64,000 bases of DNA from Luteimonas sp. S4-F44 (GCF_022637415.1 NZ_CP093340.1:1860001-1924000), one strand, 5' to 3'; counted from the stretch's first letter, positions 47,892 to 57,729 are shown. Notes: generated from the letters alone by a model not told the origin. Translations and numbers: made by a program.

Positions 47892-49112
47892 CTACTGGTT
47901 CAAGCGCCAGGCGCTGACGTCGCCGTCGACGGTCTGCACCACCAGCACGCCATCGGCGACGACCGGGGCACCCTTGATCGGGTCGCGGCCGGCGCGCTCG
48001 CGCGCAGCGAACTCGCCGTCGTCCAGGCGCAGCCAGTGCAGATAGCCATCGAGATCGCCGACCACGGCGTAGTCGCCCTGCACTGCCGCAGCGCTGAGAT
48101 TGCGCCGCGCCAGCGCCGGCTGCTGCCAGGCCGCCGTGCCGCTGAACTTGTCCAGGGCCCAGACGGTGCCGTTGGCGTCGGTCACGACCACGCGGTGCGG
48201 CGACAGCGCCGGGCGGTTGGCGCCGCCATGGTCGCTGACCCACAGCGGCCGACCGCTCGGGCCTTCCAGCGCCATCGTGCGATGGCGGTAGCTGCTGGCG
48301 AACAGCACGGCCTCTTCGAGCACCGGGGTGCCGTCGACGTCGGCCATGCGCTCGAGCTCGGTGCGGCCGTCGGGCTGGGCGACCGCCTGCTCCCACAACG
48401 TGCGGCCATCGGCCAGCGCAAGCGCGGCGAGCGTGCCGTCGTCATTGCCGACGAAGGCAAAGCCTGGGCCGAGCACCGGCGCGTCGTTGCCGCGGACGGT
48501 CAGCGACGGCAGCTCACGGACCCAGAACCAGCGGCGCTCGCCGCTGGCGATGTCGAACGCGGTGACGCGGCCGTCGTTGGAGCGCACCAGCACCAAGCCC
48601 TGCCCGATCGTCGGCGCGGCGATGACCTCGTTAGTGACCTTGGCGGTCCAGCGCTGTTCGCCGGTTGCCGCATCGAGCGCCAGCACGTCGCCGTCCAGGC
48701 TGCCGACCACGACCAGGCCGTCGCCGACGCCCGGACCGCCGCTCAACCGCAGGTCCGATTCGTGGCGCCAGACCGAGGCGCCGCTCTGCAGGTCCAGTGC
48801 GCGCACGCCGCCCTTGATCGCGGCGACATAGACGCGGCCATCGGCGACCACCGGGCCCTGGCGCACGCCCAGGCGACCTTCGCCCTTGCCGGCGCTGGTC
48901 CGCCACAAGCGGGAGACTGTCACCGACGGCGTGATGTCGGTCAGCTTGGCGGGTTCCGACAGCGCCTTGGCATCGGCCTTCTCGCTGTTGCCGAACCAGC
49001 CGCGCACAGTGCTGCAACCGCTCACCGCGACCGCGCACAGCGCAATCGCCGCGAACCGCAACGCGCGGGACGGAACGGGGGAAGCCGCGGCGGGGGCCGT
49101 GTGCTCGGTCAT
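47892..49112 (-). CDS. bamB: Outer membrane assembly lipoprotein BamB
   Basis: Beta-propeller lipoprotein of the BAM complex that folds outer membrane proteins. 406 residues: signal peptide with lipobox AVSGC (about residue 33), then repeated PQQ-like blades such as VYVAAIKGGVRALDLQSGAS and GEQRWTAKV and VWALDKFSGTAAW. Starts at the last base of the upstream TPR gene. Its place between yfgM and der is conserved in gammaproteobacteria. Confidence 0.94.
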   Translation of the reverse strand: MTEHTAPAAASPVPSRALRFAAIALCAVAVSGCSTVRGWFGNSEKADAKALSEPAKLTDITPSVTVSRLWRTSAGKGEGRLGVRQGPVVADGRVYVAAIKGGVRALDLQSGASVWRHESDLRLSGGPGVGDGLVVVGSLDGDVLALDAATGEQRWTAKVTNEVIAAPTIGQGLVLVRSNDGRVTAFDIASGERRWFWVRELPSLTVRGNDAPVLGPGFAFVGNDDGTLAALALADGRTLWEQAVAQPDGRTELERMADVDGTPVLEEAVLFASSYRHRTMALEGPSGRPLWVSDHGGANRPALSPHRVVVTDANGTVWALDKFSGTAAWQQPALARRNLSAAAVQGDYAVVGDLDGYLHWLRLDDGEFAARERAGRDPIKGAPVVADGVLVVQTVDGDVSAWRLNQ

Positions 49113-49744
49113 CAGGATTCAACCTCGGGTTCGTCCGGCGCACCGCCGACTTGGGAAAGCTTGAGCTCGACCAGGCCGCGCTGCGGCGCCGCGCTGTCGA
49201 GGCCGCGCAGTGCGGCGGTGTAGTCGGCGCGGGCCTGCTCGGCCTGGTCGAGCGCGAAATGCGCGTCGCCGCGTACTTCCAGCGAGACCGCGTCGTCGAC
49301 GCCGTCGAGCAATGCGACCGCCTCCTGGCCGCGGTCGGCATCGATCAGCAGCCGCGCCAGGCGCTGGCGCACGACCGCTGTCACACCGGGGTCGGCACCT
49401 TCGACGCCCTGCAGCGTCGCGATCGCGGCATCGCGGTCGCCGGCGTCGAGCTGGGCCTTGGCCAGCTGCAACGCAGCCAGTTCGCCATAGGTGGAATCGG
49501 GCAGCGCGGCGATGCGCTCGCCGGCCTTGTCGAGCGCACCGGCGCGGATGTCGAGCACCGCGGCCTGGTAGTCGGCGTGCTGGGCGACCGCCTGGACGTG
49601 GGTCCGCTGCTTCCAGTACTGCCAGCCGAAGATCAGGACTGCGCCGACGGCAACGCCACCGACCAGGCCCAGACCGTTGTCGCGAAGCCAGGCCTTGACC
49701 CGCTCCCCCTGTTCGCGCTCGTCCAGCAGCTCATCAAGTGCCAT
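49112..49744 (-). CDS. yfgM: YfgM-like TPR membrane protein
   Basis: 210 residues: a short cytoplasmic head (MALDELLDEREQGERVKAWL), one membrane helix (about 24-42) and a periplasmic TPR_21 domain. YfgM is an ancillary SecYEG/PpiD-associated chaperone and RcsB regulator in E. coli. Immediately precedes bamB, overlapping by one base. Confidence 0.88.
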   Translation of the reverse strand: MALDELLDEREQGERVKAWLRDNGLGLVGGVAVGAVLIFGWQYWKQRTHVQAVAQHADYQAAVLDIRAGALDKAGERIAALPDSTYGELAALQLAKAQLDAGDRDAAIATLQGVEGADPGVTAVVRQRLARLLIDADRGQEAVALLDGVDDAVSLEVRGDAHFALDQAEQARADYTAALRGLDSAAPQRGLVELKLSQVGGAPDEPEVES

Positions 49745-49756
49745 ATGTTCTCTGCG

Positions 49757-49774
49757 CCCGTCGCCGGCGACGGG
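49757..49774. other. Perfect 18-bp palindrome between rodZ-like gene and yfgM
   Basis: CCCGTCGCC abuts GGCGACGGG with no spacer, 13 nt upstream of the yfgM start. No T-tract follows on the minus strand. Could be a transcript-processing hairpin or a protein site. Confidence 0.3.
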
Positions 49775-49851
49775 TCTTTGCCATTGGAAAACGACAGACC
49801 GGCGGCAGCGCTCACGCGCCGTGCCGGTCCTGTGTGCAGCGCGGGTCGCGA

Positions 49852-50667
49852 CTACTCGGCGACGGGCGCAAAACCGCGATCGGAGGATACCTCAAAGCGC
49901 GCGACGTTCGACCGGCGAAACTCGGACAGATCCTGAACGACCCCATCGCGCAGCACCTCGACCGCGCCGGCATTGCCCAGCACGATGCGGTGGACATCCG
50001 CAGTCGCGAACTCGCGCTGCTGGCCGGCCGGGATCTCGGCCGACTCGATCCGGCGGCCGTCGTGGCCGACGATTTCCACCCAGCTCGGACCGTTGAAGCG
50101 CAGCGACAGCCGCCCGGCCTGGGGCTCGGCCGTCGCCACGGGCACGGTCGCACGCTTGGGCAGCGCACCCAGCGAGGCCGTGACCGGGCGCGGGCCGACA
50201 GGCTGCGCAGGCGCAGCGTCGTCCCCGAGCACACCGAGCGAGGCGGTGATCTCACCGGAGTCGTCGACATGCTGGCGCGTCGCCACCCAGACCGGCACGA
50301 CGATCAGCGCGGTGATGACGACATAGACCGCGCGGCCCATGGCCTTGTCCAGCATCCGCTGCATCGGCGGGGTGTAGGTGCGCGGGGTCAGCTCCGGCGG
50401 GCGCACCTCGGTGGCCGCCGAAACGGTGTCGGCCAGCGACTCGGGCAGCCCGAGCATGCGCAGATAACTGCGCAACTGCCCGCGCACGAACACCTGTGCC
50501 CCGAGGCGCCCCCAGTCTTCGGCCTCGAGGGCCTCGACCACGCGCACCTGCATCCGCAGTCGTGCGGCGACATCGGCAAGACGCAATCCGGCCTGCTCGC
50601 GTGTAACGCGCAGGCGCTCTCCGACCCCAGACGTGGTCTCTGGCATGGCCTGGTGCGAAGAACTCAT
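49852..50667 (-). CDS. rodZ: RodZ-like helix-turn-helix membrane protein
   Basis: 271 residues from the ATG at 50667. Cytoplasmic HTH_25 domain (about 15-80, GERLRVTREQAGLRLADVAA), one membrane helix (about 113-130) and a periplasmic DUF4115 domain (LRFNGPSWVEIVGHDGRRI). RodZ links MreB to the cell-elongation machinery. The start overlaps the pilF stop (ATGA). The symbol follows the domain layout and gene order; ispG and hisS, often next, are absent here. Confidence 0.86.
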   Translation of the reverse strand: MSSSHQAMPETTSGVGERLRVTREQAGLRLADVAARLRMQVRVVEALEAEDWGRLGAQVFVRGQLRSYLRMLGLPESLADTVSAATEVRPPELTPRTYTPPMQRMLDKAMGRAVYVVITALIVVPVWVATRQHVDDSGEITASLGVLGDDAAPAQPVGPRPVTASLGALPKRATVPVATAEPQAGRLSLRFNGPSWVEIVGHDGRRIESAEIPAGQQREFATADVHRIVLGNAGAVEVLRDGVVQDLSEFRRSNVARFEVSSDRGFAPVAE

Positions 50668-51458
50668 GGTGGACTGGTTTCCCTTGGCTGAAGTTGCGAC
50701 GCGTCCGGAAATTCGGTCTCGAGGCGCCGCACAAGTCGATCGGCGGCGGCACCGTCGCCGAGCCCCTGTTCGATGCGGGCCGCCAGCTGCAATGCTGCCG
50801 CAGTTGCGGGGGCCACGGCAAGCCGTCGTTGCGAAAAAGCCCGCGCATCGAACCACCGGCCCTGGCCGGCGAGGAGCCGGGCCATGGCATCGAGCGCCAC
50901 CACGCTTTCAGGCTCGAGCTCGAGCGCGGCGCGCAGGTCCCGTTCAGCACGCGCCGCATCGCCGGTATCGAGCGCGCAGGCGCCTGCGTTGGCCAGGGCG
51001 CCAGCCCGGTCGCCGTAACGCGGGTCCTGCAACGCGGCATCGAACTGCGCCAGCGATTCGCCGGGCCGCCCGTTGCGGCACAGCCAGGCCCCGTAGTTGT
51101 TGAGGGCCGTACCGCGGTTGGGCGCGCGCTCGACCGCGGCGTGGTAGTAGGCTCCGGCCTGCGCCTGGCGGCCCTGGCGCTCGCTGACCAGGGCCAGCAG
51201 CGTATTGGCGTCAGCCGCGGTCTGGTCGTTGCGCAGGGCCGCCCGGCCCTGACGCTCAGCGGCCCGATCGTCGCCCTGCTGGTAGGCGCGCACGCCCAGC
51301 GCCAGCTGTTCGCGCGCGGCCTCGGCGCGGCGGAACTCGGGGGTCCCGCCAATGTCGTAAGTCGGTCGGTCGATGTTTGGCTTGACGAACCCCGAGCGCG
51401 AGCAGGCGGCCAGCGCCATGCCGAGCATCACCAGGACGACGGCCTCAGGCCACCGCAT
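50664..51458 (-). CDS. pilW: Type IV pilus biogenesis/stability lipoprotein PilW (PilF)
   Basis: Outer membrane TPR pilotin needed for PilQ secretin assembly. 264 residues from the ATG at 51458 ([10 protein letters not shown]). Lipobox LAAC at about residue 19, then TPR repeats (for example [40 protein letters not shown]). Placed between rlmN and rodZ as in many gammaproteobacteria. The start overlaps the rlmN end by 14 nt. Confidence 0.9.
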   Translation of the reverse strand: MRWPEAVVLVMLGMALAACSRSGFVKPNIDRPTYDIGGTPEFRRAEAAREQLALGVRAYQQGDDRAAERQGRAALRNDQTAADANTLLALVSERQGRQAQAGAYYHAAVERAPNRGTALNNYGAWLCRNGRPGESLAQFDAALQDPRYGDRAGALANAGACALDTGDAARAERDLRAALELEPESVVALDAMARLLAGQGRWFDARAFSQRRLAVAPATAAALQLAARIEQGLGDGAAADRLVRRLETEFPDASQLQPRETSPP

Positions 51459-52617
51459 CGGCACCGTCGCCACCCTCGGCGCGCAGCCGCTTGAGGTGTT
51501 CGGCCTGGCGCCGTGTGCGGTCGGCGACCTGCCCCTTGAGCTGGCCGCAAGCCGCGTCGATGTCGTCGCCGCGGGTGCGGCGGACCGGCGCAATGCGTCC
51601 CGATTCGTTGAGCAGCTTCTGGAACCGCCGGATCGCGGCGTCGTCCGGTCGCTGGTAACGGGTGCCCGGGAACGGGTTGAACGGGATCAGGTTGACCTTC
51701 GCCGCGTCCTTCATCTGCAGGCGATTGTCGAAATCGCGCATCAGCCGCACCAGTTCACGCGCATGCTGGGGCTGGTCGTTGACGTCACGCATCAGCGTGT
51801 ACTCGAACGTCACCGACTCGCCGCGCTTGCGCTGGGCGTAGCGCACGCACGATTCCATCAGTTCGGCGATCGGGTACTTCTTGTTCAGCGGCACCAACTC
51901 GCTGCGCAGCGTGTCGTTGGGCGCATGCAGCGAGACCGCCAGCGACACGTCGCTGACTTCGCCGAGTTTGTCGATCATCGGCACCATGCCGGCGGTCGAC
52001 AGGGTGACGCGCTTGTTGGCCAGGCCATAGCCCAGGTCGTCGCGCATGATGCTCATCGCGCGCACGACGTTGTCGAAATTCATCAGCGGCTCGCCCATGC
52101 CCATCATGACCACGTTGGTCAGGCGGCGCTGCTTGTGCGGCACATTGCCCAGGTGGCGGGCCGCGACCCAGACCTGGCCGATGATCTCGGCGGTCGACAG
52201 GTTGCGGTTGAAGCCCTGGGTCGCGGTGGAACAGAACTGGCAGTTGAGCGCGCAGCCCACCTGCGAGGACACGCACAGCGTGCCGCGCCCCTTGTCGGGG
52301 ATGTAGACCGTCTCGATCGCGTTCAGGCCGTCCATCGCCAGCAGCCACTTATGGGTGCCGTCGGTCGAGGGCTTTTCGAACTGGATCTGCGGCACACGGA
52401 CTTCGGCGTGCGCCTCGAGCTTGGCGCGCAGCCCCTTGCCCAGGTCGGTCATCTCGTTGAAATCGGTGACGTAGCGGTGGTGGATCCACTTCATCACCTG
52501 ATGGGCACGGAAGCGCTTTTCGCCGAGGATCTCGGCGAAAAAGCGCTCCAGTCCCTCGCGATCGAGGTCGAGCAGGTTCTGCTTGGCGACAGCAACGTCG
52601 ATGGCAACCCCGGTCAC
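51445..52617 (-). CDS. rlmN: Dual-specificity 23S rRNA/tRNA (adenine-C2) methyltransferase
   Basis: Radical-SAM enzyme that methylates C2 of A2503 in 23S rRNA and A37 in some tRNAs. 390 residues. The 4Fe-4S cluster is held by Cys122, Cys126 and Cys129 in [30 protein letters not shown] is the SAM region. A C-terminal Cys in [13 protein letters not shown] is the second catalytic cysteine. Lies 11 nt after ndk. Confidence 0.96.
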   Translation of the reverse strand: MTGVAIDVAVAKQNLLDLDREGLERFFAEILGEKRFRAHQVMKWIHHRYVTDFNEMTDLGKGLRAKLEAHAEVRVPQIQFEKPSTDGTHKWLLAMDGLNAIETVYIPDKGRGTLCVSSQVGCALNCQFCSTATQGFNRNLSTAEIIGQVWVAARHLGNVPHKQRRLTNVVMMGMGEPLMNFDNVVRAMSIMRDDLGYGLANKRVTLSTAGMVPMIDKLGEVSDVSLAVSLHAPNDTLRSELVPLNKKYPIAELMESCVRYAQRKRGESVTFEYTLMRDVNDQPQHARELVRLMRDFDNRLQMKDAAKVNLIPFNPFPGTRYQRPDDAAIRRFQKLLNESGRIAPVRRTRGDDIDAACGQLKGQVADRTRRQAEHLKRLRAEGGDGADAVA

Positions 52618-52628
52618 GATGGCATCAC

Positions 52629-53054
52629 TCAGCGCGAGACGACTTCGTCGTTCTTGAAGAAGTACGCGATCTCGGTCTGCGCGTTCTCGACCGAATCCGA
52701 GCCGTGGGCGGCGTTGGCGTCGATCGAATCGGCGAAGTCGGCGCGGATCGTGCCCGGCGCGGCGTCCTTCGGGTTGGTGGCACCCAGCAGCTCGCGGTGC
52801 AGTGCCACGGCGTTCTCGCCTTCCAGGGCCTGGATCATCACCGGGCCGGAAGTCATGAATTCGACCAGCGCGTTGAAGAACGGACGCTCGCGGTGGATCG
52901 CGTAGAAGCCCTCGGCCTCCTCGCGGGTCAGCTGCTTGTACTTGGCGGCCACGATCTTCAGGCCCGCCTTCTCGAAACGGCTGTAGATCTCACCGATGAC
53001 GTTCTTGGCAACGGCATCGGGCTTGACGATGGACAGGGTGCGCTCGAGCGCCAT
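52629..53054 (-). CDS. ndk: Nucleoside diphosphate kinase
   Basis: Transfers the gamma-phosphate between nucleoside di- and triphosphates. 141 residues, full length. Phosphoacceptor His117 lies in [29 protein letters not shown] opens the protein. Heads the rlmN-pilW-rodZ run. Its leader carries a terminator-like hairpin and an inverted repeat over a -10 element. Confidence 0.96.
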   Translation of the reverse strand: MALERTLSIVKPDAVAKNVIGEIYSRFEKAGLKIVAAKYKQLTREEAEGFYAIHRERPFFNALVEFMTSGPVMIQALEGENAVALHRELLGATNPKDAAPGTIRADFADSIDANAAHGSDSVENAQTEIAYFFKNDEVVSR

Positions 53055-53114
53055 CTGTGAATTCTCCGGACAATGGGGACGACCATCCCGGCGGGCTGGT
53101 CGAAGTTAGCATGG

Positions 53115-53140
53115 AAAAACCCGCGTCTGGGCGCGGGTTT
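53115..53140 (-). terminator. ndk: Intrinsic-terminator hairpin in the ndk leader
   Basis: On the minus strand AACCCGCG pairs with CGCGGGTT around a CCCAGA loop and is followed by TTTTT. It lies 61-86 nt upstream of the ndk start codon and about 13-38 nt after the predicted transcription start, with no upstream gene on that strand to terminate. It may act as an attenuator or end a very short RNA. Confidence 0.55.
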
Positions 53141-53152
53141 AGCCGATACGGC

Positions 53153-53170
53153 TGCAGTGATTCTACTGCA
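53153..53170. promoter_or_regulatory. Inverted repeat overlapping a predicted ndk -10 element
   Basis: TGCAGT, GATTCT, ACTGCA: perfect 6-bp arms. The minus-strand -10-like hexamer TAGAAT (53160-53165) sits in the spacer, so a bound protein would block ndk transcription. Confidence 0.45.
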
Positions 53171-53251
53171 TTGCGGGCCAGGCCGCAGCGCGCCTGTCCG
53201 ATGCGCAATCCAAGACGCGGTCATTGACGCGTCGGGCCGGCGCGCTCTAGC

Positions 53252-53269
53252 ATCAAACAAGCGTTTGAT
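53252..53269. promoter_or_regulatory. PsrA-type palindromic operator
   Basis: ATCAAAC, AAGC, GTTTGAT: perfect 7-bp arms, matching the published PsrA pattern CAAAC-N2-4-GTTTG. It ends 14 nt before the start of the psrA-like gene, so autorepression is likely. Confidence 0.7.
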
Positions 53270-53283
53270 TCAGCGGAGAGCGA

Positions 53284-53904
53284 ATGAGCGGTACGCGGCA
53301 GTTTTCCACCAAGGACAAGATCCTGGGCGCAGCCGAGGAGCTGTTTGCGGCCAATGGATTTGCCGGCACGTCGCTGCGGCAGGTCACCAGCCGCGCCGAC
53401 GTCAACATCGCCGCGGTCAACTACCACTTCGGCAGCAAGGAGAACCTCGTCAACGAGGTCTTCCGCCGGCGCATGGACCAGATGAGCGCGCAGCGCCTGG
53501 CCCAACTGCGCCGGGCGCTGGCCGAGCAGCCTGGGCAGATCGAGCCGATCATCGCCGCCTTCGTCGATCCGGCGCTGGATATGGCGATCGGCCGCAATGG
53601 CAGCGGCGGGTTCGTGCGGGTGATCGCACGCGCCTATGTCGAGAAGAACGACGCGTTGCGCAAGTTCCTGTCCGAGCAGTACGGCCACGTGCCGCGGGAA
53701 TTCGCCTCGGCCCTGGCCGCCTGCTTGCCGGGACTGGGCAAGGCCGAGCTGTACGGCCGGCTGGATTTCCTGGCCGGTGCGCTGACCTATGCGATGGCCG
53801 ATTTCGGCCTGATCAAGCGGCCGCACGGCACCACCGAAGCCGAACACCGCACCCGGATCGCCGGCGAACTGATCCGCTTCTCCGCCGCCGGCTTCCGCGC
53901 CTGA
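53284..53904 (+). CDS. psrA: PsrA-like TetR family regulator of fatty acid oxidation
   Basis: 206 residues. TetR helix-turn-helix at about 10-60 with TSLRQVTSRADVNIAAVNYH and FGSKENLVNEVF, a sequence very like Pseudomonas PsrA, which binds long-chain fatty acids and represses fadBA. Here fadN/fadA-like genes follow directly on the same strand and a perfect PsrA-type palindrome lies upstream. The name rests on those three points; the ligand is inferred. Confidence 0.8.
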   Translation: MSGTRQFSTKDKILGAAEELFAANGFAGTSLRQVTSRADVNIAAVNYHFGSKENLVNEVFRRRMDQMSAQRLAQLRRALAEQPGQIEPIIAAFVDPALDMAIGRNGSGGFVRVIARAYVEKNDALRKFLSEQYGHVPREFASALAACLPGLGKAELYGRLDFLAGALTYAMADFGLIKRPHGTTEAEHRTRIAGELIRFSAAGFRA

Positions 53905-53953
53905 CCCCACGCCGGGCTCGACCCGGCCCTTATCGATCAAAGGGATGGAGCAA

Positions 53954-56326
53954 ATGTCCGAGAAACTGCTTGTACGTCGCGCCGCGGTCCTGGGCGCCGG
54001 AGTCATGGGAGCGCAGATCGCCGCCCACCTGACCAACGCTGGCATCGACACGGTGCTGTTCGACCTGCCGGCCAAGGACGGCGACCCGGACGGCATCGTC
54101 CGCAAGGCGCTGGCCAATCTGGGCAAGCTCAGCCCTGCCCCGCTGGCCTCGCGCGCGCTGGCCGAGGCGATCGTGCCGGCGAACTACGAAACCGGCCTGG
54201 CGCTGCTGGAAAGCTGCGACCTGATCATCGAGGCAATCGCCGAGCGGATGGACTGGAAGCAGGATCTGTACCGCAAGATCGCTCCGCATGTGCCGGCGCA
54301 TACGGTGCTCGCCAGCAATACATCTGGATTGGGAATCAACAAGTTGGCGGAAGTTCTTCCAGAAGAACTTCGCCATCGTTTCTGCGGTGTCCACTTCTTC
54401 AACCCGCCGCGCTACATGCATCTGGCCGAGTTGATCCCGGCCAAAACCACCGACAAGGCGGTGCTCGAGGGGCTGGAAACCTTCCTGACCACCCAGCTCG
54501 GCAAGGGCGTGGTCTACGCCAAGGACACGCCGAACTTCATCGGCAACCGGATCGGCGTGTTCTCGATCCTGTCGACGATTCACCACACCCAGGAATCCGG
54601 CCTCGGCTTCGACGAGGTCGACGCGCTGACCGGTCCCCTGCTCGGCCGGCCGAAGTCGGCGACCTACCGCACCTCGGACGTGGTCGGGCTCGACACCATG
54701 GCCCACGTCATCAAGACGATGGCCGACACCTTGCCCGACGACCCGTGGCACGACTACTTCGCCACGCCCAAGTGGCTGTCGGCGTTGATCGACAAAGGCG
54801 CGCTCGGCCAGAAGACCGGGGCCGGCATCTTCCGCAAGGCCGGCAAGGACATCACCGTCCTCGACCTGGCGGCGCAGGACTACCGCCCGGCCGACCGCAA
54901 GGCCGCTGACGAGGTCGTGGAGATCCTCAAGACCCGAGACCCGGCCGAGCGCATGGTCAAACTGCGCGCCAGCGAGCACCCGCAGGCGCAGTTCGTCTGG
55001 GCGATCCTGCGCGATCTGTTCCATTACAGCGCCGTGCACCTGGAGGACATCGCCCAGACCGCGCGCGATGTGGACCTGGCGATCCGCTGGGGCTACGGCT
55101 GGCAGCAAGGGCCGTTCGAACTGTGGCAGGCGGCGGGCTGGAAGCAGGTCGCCGACTGGATCGCCGAGGACATCGTCGCCGGCAAGACCATGAGCAGCGC
55201 GCCGCTGCCCGACTGGGTGTTCGATGGCCGCGAGGGCGTGCACGCCGCCGAGGGCAGCTACAGCCCGGCCCAGAACGCGAAGCTGCCGCGCTCGGCGCTG
55301 CCGGTCTACCGCCGCCAGCGTTTCCCTGATCCGCTGCTCGGCGAGCGCTTCGACCAGGGCGAGACCCGCTTCGAGAACGAGGGCATCCGGCTGTGGAGCG
55401 ATGGCGACGACATCGGCGTGATCAGCTTCAAGACCAAGATGCACACCGTCTCCGACCAGGTGCTCGACGGCATCCAGGAGGCGATCGGCATCGCCGAACA
55501 GGACTTCAAGGGCCTGGTGATCTGGCAGCCGAAGGAGCCGTTCTCCGCCGGCGCCGACCTCGCCGGTGCGCTGGGCCTGCTGCAGGCCGGCAAGGTTGAT
55601 GCGTTCGAGGCGATGGTCGCCAACTTCCAGGCGACCAGCCAGCGCATCAAGTACGCACTGGTGCCGGTGGTCTCGGCGGTGCGCGGCTTGGCGCTGGGCG
55701 GCGGCTGCGAGTTCCAGATGCACAGCGCGCGCACGGTCGCGCACCTGGAGAGCTACATCGGCCTGGTCGAGGCCGGTGTCGGCCTGCTCCCGGCCGGCGG
55801 CGGCCTGAAGGAACTGGCGGTGCGCGCGTCGCAAGCGGCCGGTCCCGGTGGGGACGTGTTCGCCGAGCTCAAGAAGACCTTCGAGACCATCGCGATGGCC
55901 AAGGTCTCGACCTCGGCCGTCCACGCCAAGGAACTGGGCCTGCTGCGCGCCGACGACGTGGTGACCTTCAATGCGTTCGAACTGCTGCACGTCGCCCGCC
56001 AGCAGGCCAGCGCGCTGGCCGAGTCGGGCTATCGCCCGCCCCTGCCCGCGCGCGCGATCCGCGTTGCCGGCGATGTCGGCATCGCGACCTTCAAGATGCT
56101 GCTGGTCAACATGCTCGAAGGCCGCTTCGTGAGCCCGTATGACTACGAGATCGCCGAGCGGATCGCGACCGTGCTGTGCGGCGGCGATGTCGACCGCAAC
56201 GCGCTCGTCAACGAGGACTGGCTGATCCGCCTGGAGCGCCAGCACTTCGTCGAGCTGGCGCAGCAGGAGAAGACCCAGGCCCGCATCGCGCACATGCTCA
56301 AGACCGGCAAGCCGCTCAGGAACTGA
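53954..56326 (+). CDS. fadN: 3-hydroxyacyl-CoA dehydrogenase/enoyl-CoA hydratase (FadN type)
   Basis: Bifunctional beta-oxidation enzyme. The start at 53954 (MSEKLLVRR) is favoured because AAAGGG lies 9 nt upstream; an ATG 9 bases earlier is possible. 790 residues: N-terminal NAD-binding GAGVMGAQIAAHLTNAGID, dehydrogenase catalytic His in FCGVHFFNPPRYMHLAEL, then a C-terminal hydratase domain with PFSAGADLAGAL and GLALGGGCEFQMHSA. Dehydrogenase-first order matches Bacillus FadN, the reverse of E. coli FadB. fadA follows. Confidence 0.9.
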   Translation: MSEKLLVRRAAVLGAGVMGAQIAAHLTNAGIDTVLFDLPAKDGDPDGIVRKALANLGKLSPAPLASRALAEAIVPANYETGLALLESCDLIIEAIAERMDWKQDLYRKIAPHVPAHTVLASNTSGLGINKLAEVLPEELRHRFCGVHFFNPPRYMHLAELIPAKTTDKAVLEGLETFLTTQLGKGVVYAKDTPNFIGNRIGVFSILSTIHHTQESGLGFDEVDALTGPLLGRPKSATYRTSDVVGLDTMAHVIKTMADTLPDDPWHDYFATPKWLSALIDKGALGQKTGAGIFRKAGKDITVLDLAAQDYRPADRKAADEVVEILKTRDPAERMVKLRASEHPQAQFVWAILRDLFHYSAVHLEDIAQTARDVDLAIRWGYGWQQGPFELWQAAGWKQVADWIAEDIVAGKTMSSAPLPDWVFDGREGVHAAEGSYSPAQNAKLPRSALPVYRRQRFPDPLLGERFDQGETRFENEGIRLWSDGDDIGVISFKTKMHTVSDQVLDGIQEAIGIAEQDFKGLVIWQPKEPFSAGADLAGALGLLQAGKVDAFEAMVANFQATSQRIKYALVPVVSAVRGLALGGGCEFQMHSARTVAHLESYIGLVEAGVGLLPAGGGLKELAVRASQAAGPGGDVFAELKKTFETIAMAKVSTSAVHAKELGLLRADDVVTFNAFELLHVARQQASALAESGYRPPLPARAIRVAGDVGIATFKMLLVNMLEGRFVSPYDYEIAERIATVLCGGDVDRNALVNEDWLIRLERQHFVELAQQEKTQARIAHMLKTGKPLRN

Positions 56327-56402
56327 GGTTCGTGCCTGGCCCGTGCGTCGGGCCGCGCCGTGTCCCCGTCCCGAACCTCGACATCGCATTCCGGAGTTTT
56401 CA

Positions 56403-57608
56403 ATGACCAAGCAAATCCAGGACGCCTACATCGTCGCTGCCACCCGTACCCCGGTCGGCAAGGCGCCCAAGGGCGTGTTCCGCAACACCCGTCCCGACGA
56501 CATGCTCGCGCACGTGCTCAAGGCCGTCGTGGCGCAGGCGCCGGGCATCGATCCGGGCCGCATCGACGATGCGATCATCGGCTGCGCGATGCCCGAAGGC
56601 GAGCAAGGCATGAACGTGGCGCGCATCGGCGTGCTGCTGGCCGGCCTGCCCGATACCGTCGCCGCGCAGACCGTCAACCGTTTCTGCTCGTCGGGCCTGC
56701 AGGCCGTCGCGCTGGCCGCCAACGAGATCCGGCTGGGCAACGCCGACCTGATGCTCGCCGGCGGCACCGAGAGCATGAGCATGGTGCCGATGATGGGCAA
56801 CAAGGTCGCGCTGTCGCCGTCGGTGTTCAAGGACGATCACGTCGCCATCGCCTACGGCATGGGCATCACCGCCGAGAAGGTTGCCGAGGAATGGAAGGTC
56901 TCGCGCGAGGACCAGGACGCGTTCGCGCTGGCCTCGCACCAGAAGGCGATCGCCGCGATCCAGGCCGGCGAGTTCAAGGACGAGATCAGCCCCTACGAGA
57001 TCCTGTCCCATCAGCCTGACCTCGCCGGCAACACCGTGCAGTTGAAGAAGCGGCTGGTGGATACCGACGAAGGGCCGCGCCCGGACTCCTCGATCGAGGG
57101 GCTCGCCAAGCTCAAGCCGGTGTTCCGCAACGGCCAGTTCGGGGGGTCGGTGACCGCCGGCAACAGTTCGCAGATGAGCGACGGCGCGGCCGGCATCCTG
57201 CTCGCGTCCGAGCGCGCGGTGAACGACTACGGCTTCAAGCCGCTGGCACGCTTCGTCAGCTTTGCCGTCGCTGGCGTGCGGCCCGAGGTCATGGGCATCG
57301 GGCCGATCGCGGCGATTCCCAAGGCGCTGGCGCAGGCCGGGCTGACGCTCGACGACATCGACTGGATCGAGCTCAACGAGGCGTTCGCGGCGCAGGCGCT
57401 GGCGGTGATCCGAGACAGCAAGCTGGATCCGGACAAGGTCAACCCGCTGGGTGGCGCGATCGCGCTGGGCCATCCGCTGGGCGCGACGGGCGCGATCCGC
57501 ACCGCCACGATCGTGCACGGCATGCGTCGCCGCAAGAAGCGCTATGGCCTGGTGACGATGTGCATCGGCACCGGTATGGGCGCAGCAGGCGTGATCGAGG
57601 CGCTGTAA
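56403..57608 (+). CDS. fadA: Acetyl-CoA C-acyltransferase (3-ketoacyl-CoA thiolase)
   Basis: Final thiolytic step of beta-oxidation. 401 residues from the ATG at 56403. Nucleophile Cys95 in [15 protein letters not shown], His357 in [11 protein letters not shown] and Cys387 in [12 protein letters not shown] complete the thiolase active site. Partner of the upstream FadN-type enzyme; a strong terminator follows. Confidence 0.94.
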   Translation: MTKQIQDAYIVAATRTPVGKAPKGVFRNTRPDDMLAHVLKAVVAQAPGIDPGRIDDAIIGCAMPEGEQGMNVARIGVLLAGLPDTVAAQTVNRFCSSGLQAVALAANEIRLGNADLMLAGGTESMSMVPMMGNKVALSPSVFKDDHVAIAYGMGITAEKVAEEWKVSREDQDAFALASHQKAIAAIQAGEFKDEISPYEILSHQPDLAGNTVQLKKRLVDTDEGPRPDSSIEGLAKLKPVFRNGQFGGSVTAGNSSQMSDGAAGILLASERAVNDYGFKPLARFVSFAVAGVRPEVMGIGPIAAIPKALAQAGLTLDDIDWIELNEAFAAQALAVIRDSKLDPDKVNPLGGAIALGHPLGATGAIRTATIVHGMRRRKKRYGLVTMCIGTGMGAAGVIEAL

Positions 57609-57700
57609 CGCTTGATGGCATGCGCCGCGGTCTACGATTCATGAGGCCGCGGCTGCAGGGTAAATGCCGATCGCCGCGGCAAGCATGCAGATCGAAGACA

Positions 57701-57729
57701 AAAAAAGCCCCGGCATTGCCGGGGCTTTT
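57701..57729. terminator. Bidirectional intrinsic terminator
   Basis: A-tract, GCCCCGGC, ATT, GCCGGGGC, T-tract between the convergent fadA and OmpA-family genes. It has tracts suitable for both strands. Confidence 0.85.

Noticed and set aside
49757..49774. Perfect palindrome as an intrinsic terminator
   Set aside because: No T-tract follows the stem in the direction of transcription.
53930..56410. Very long open frame antisense to fadN (over 800 codons)
   Set aside because: High-GC codon structure of the real gene opens the opposite frame; no family motifs or plausible start, while the plus strand carries clear enzyme motifs.
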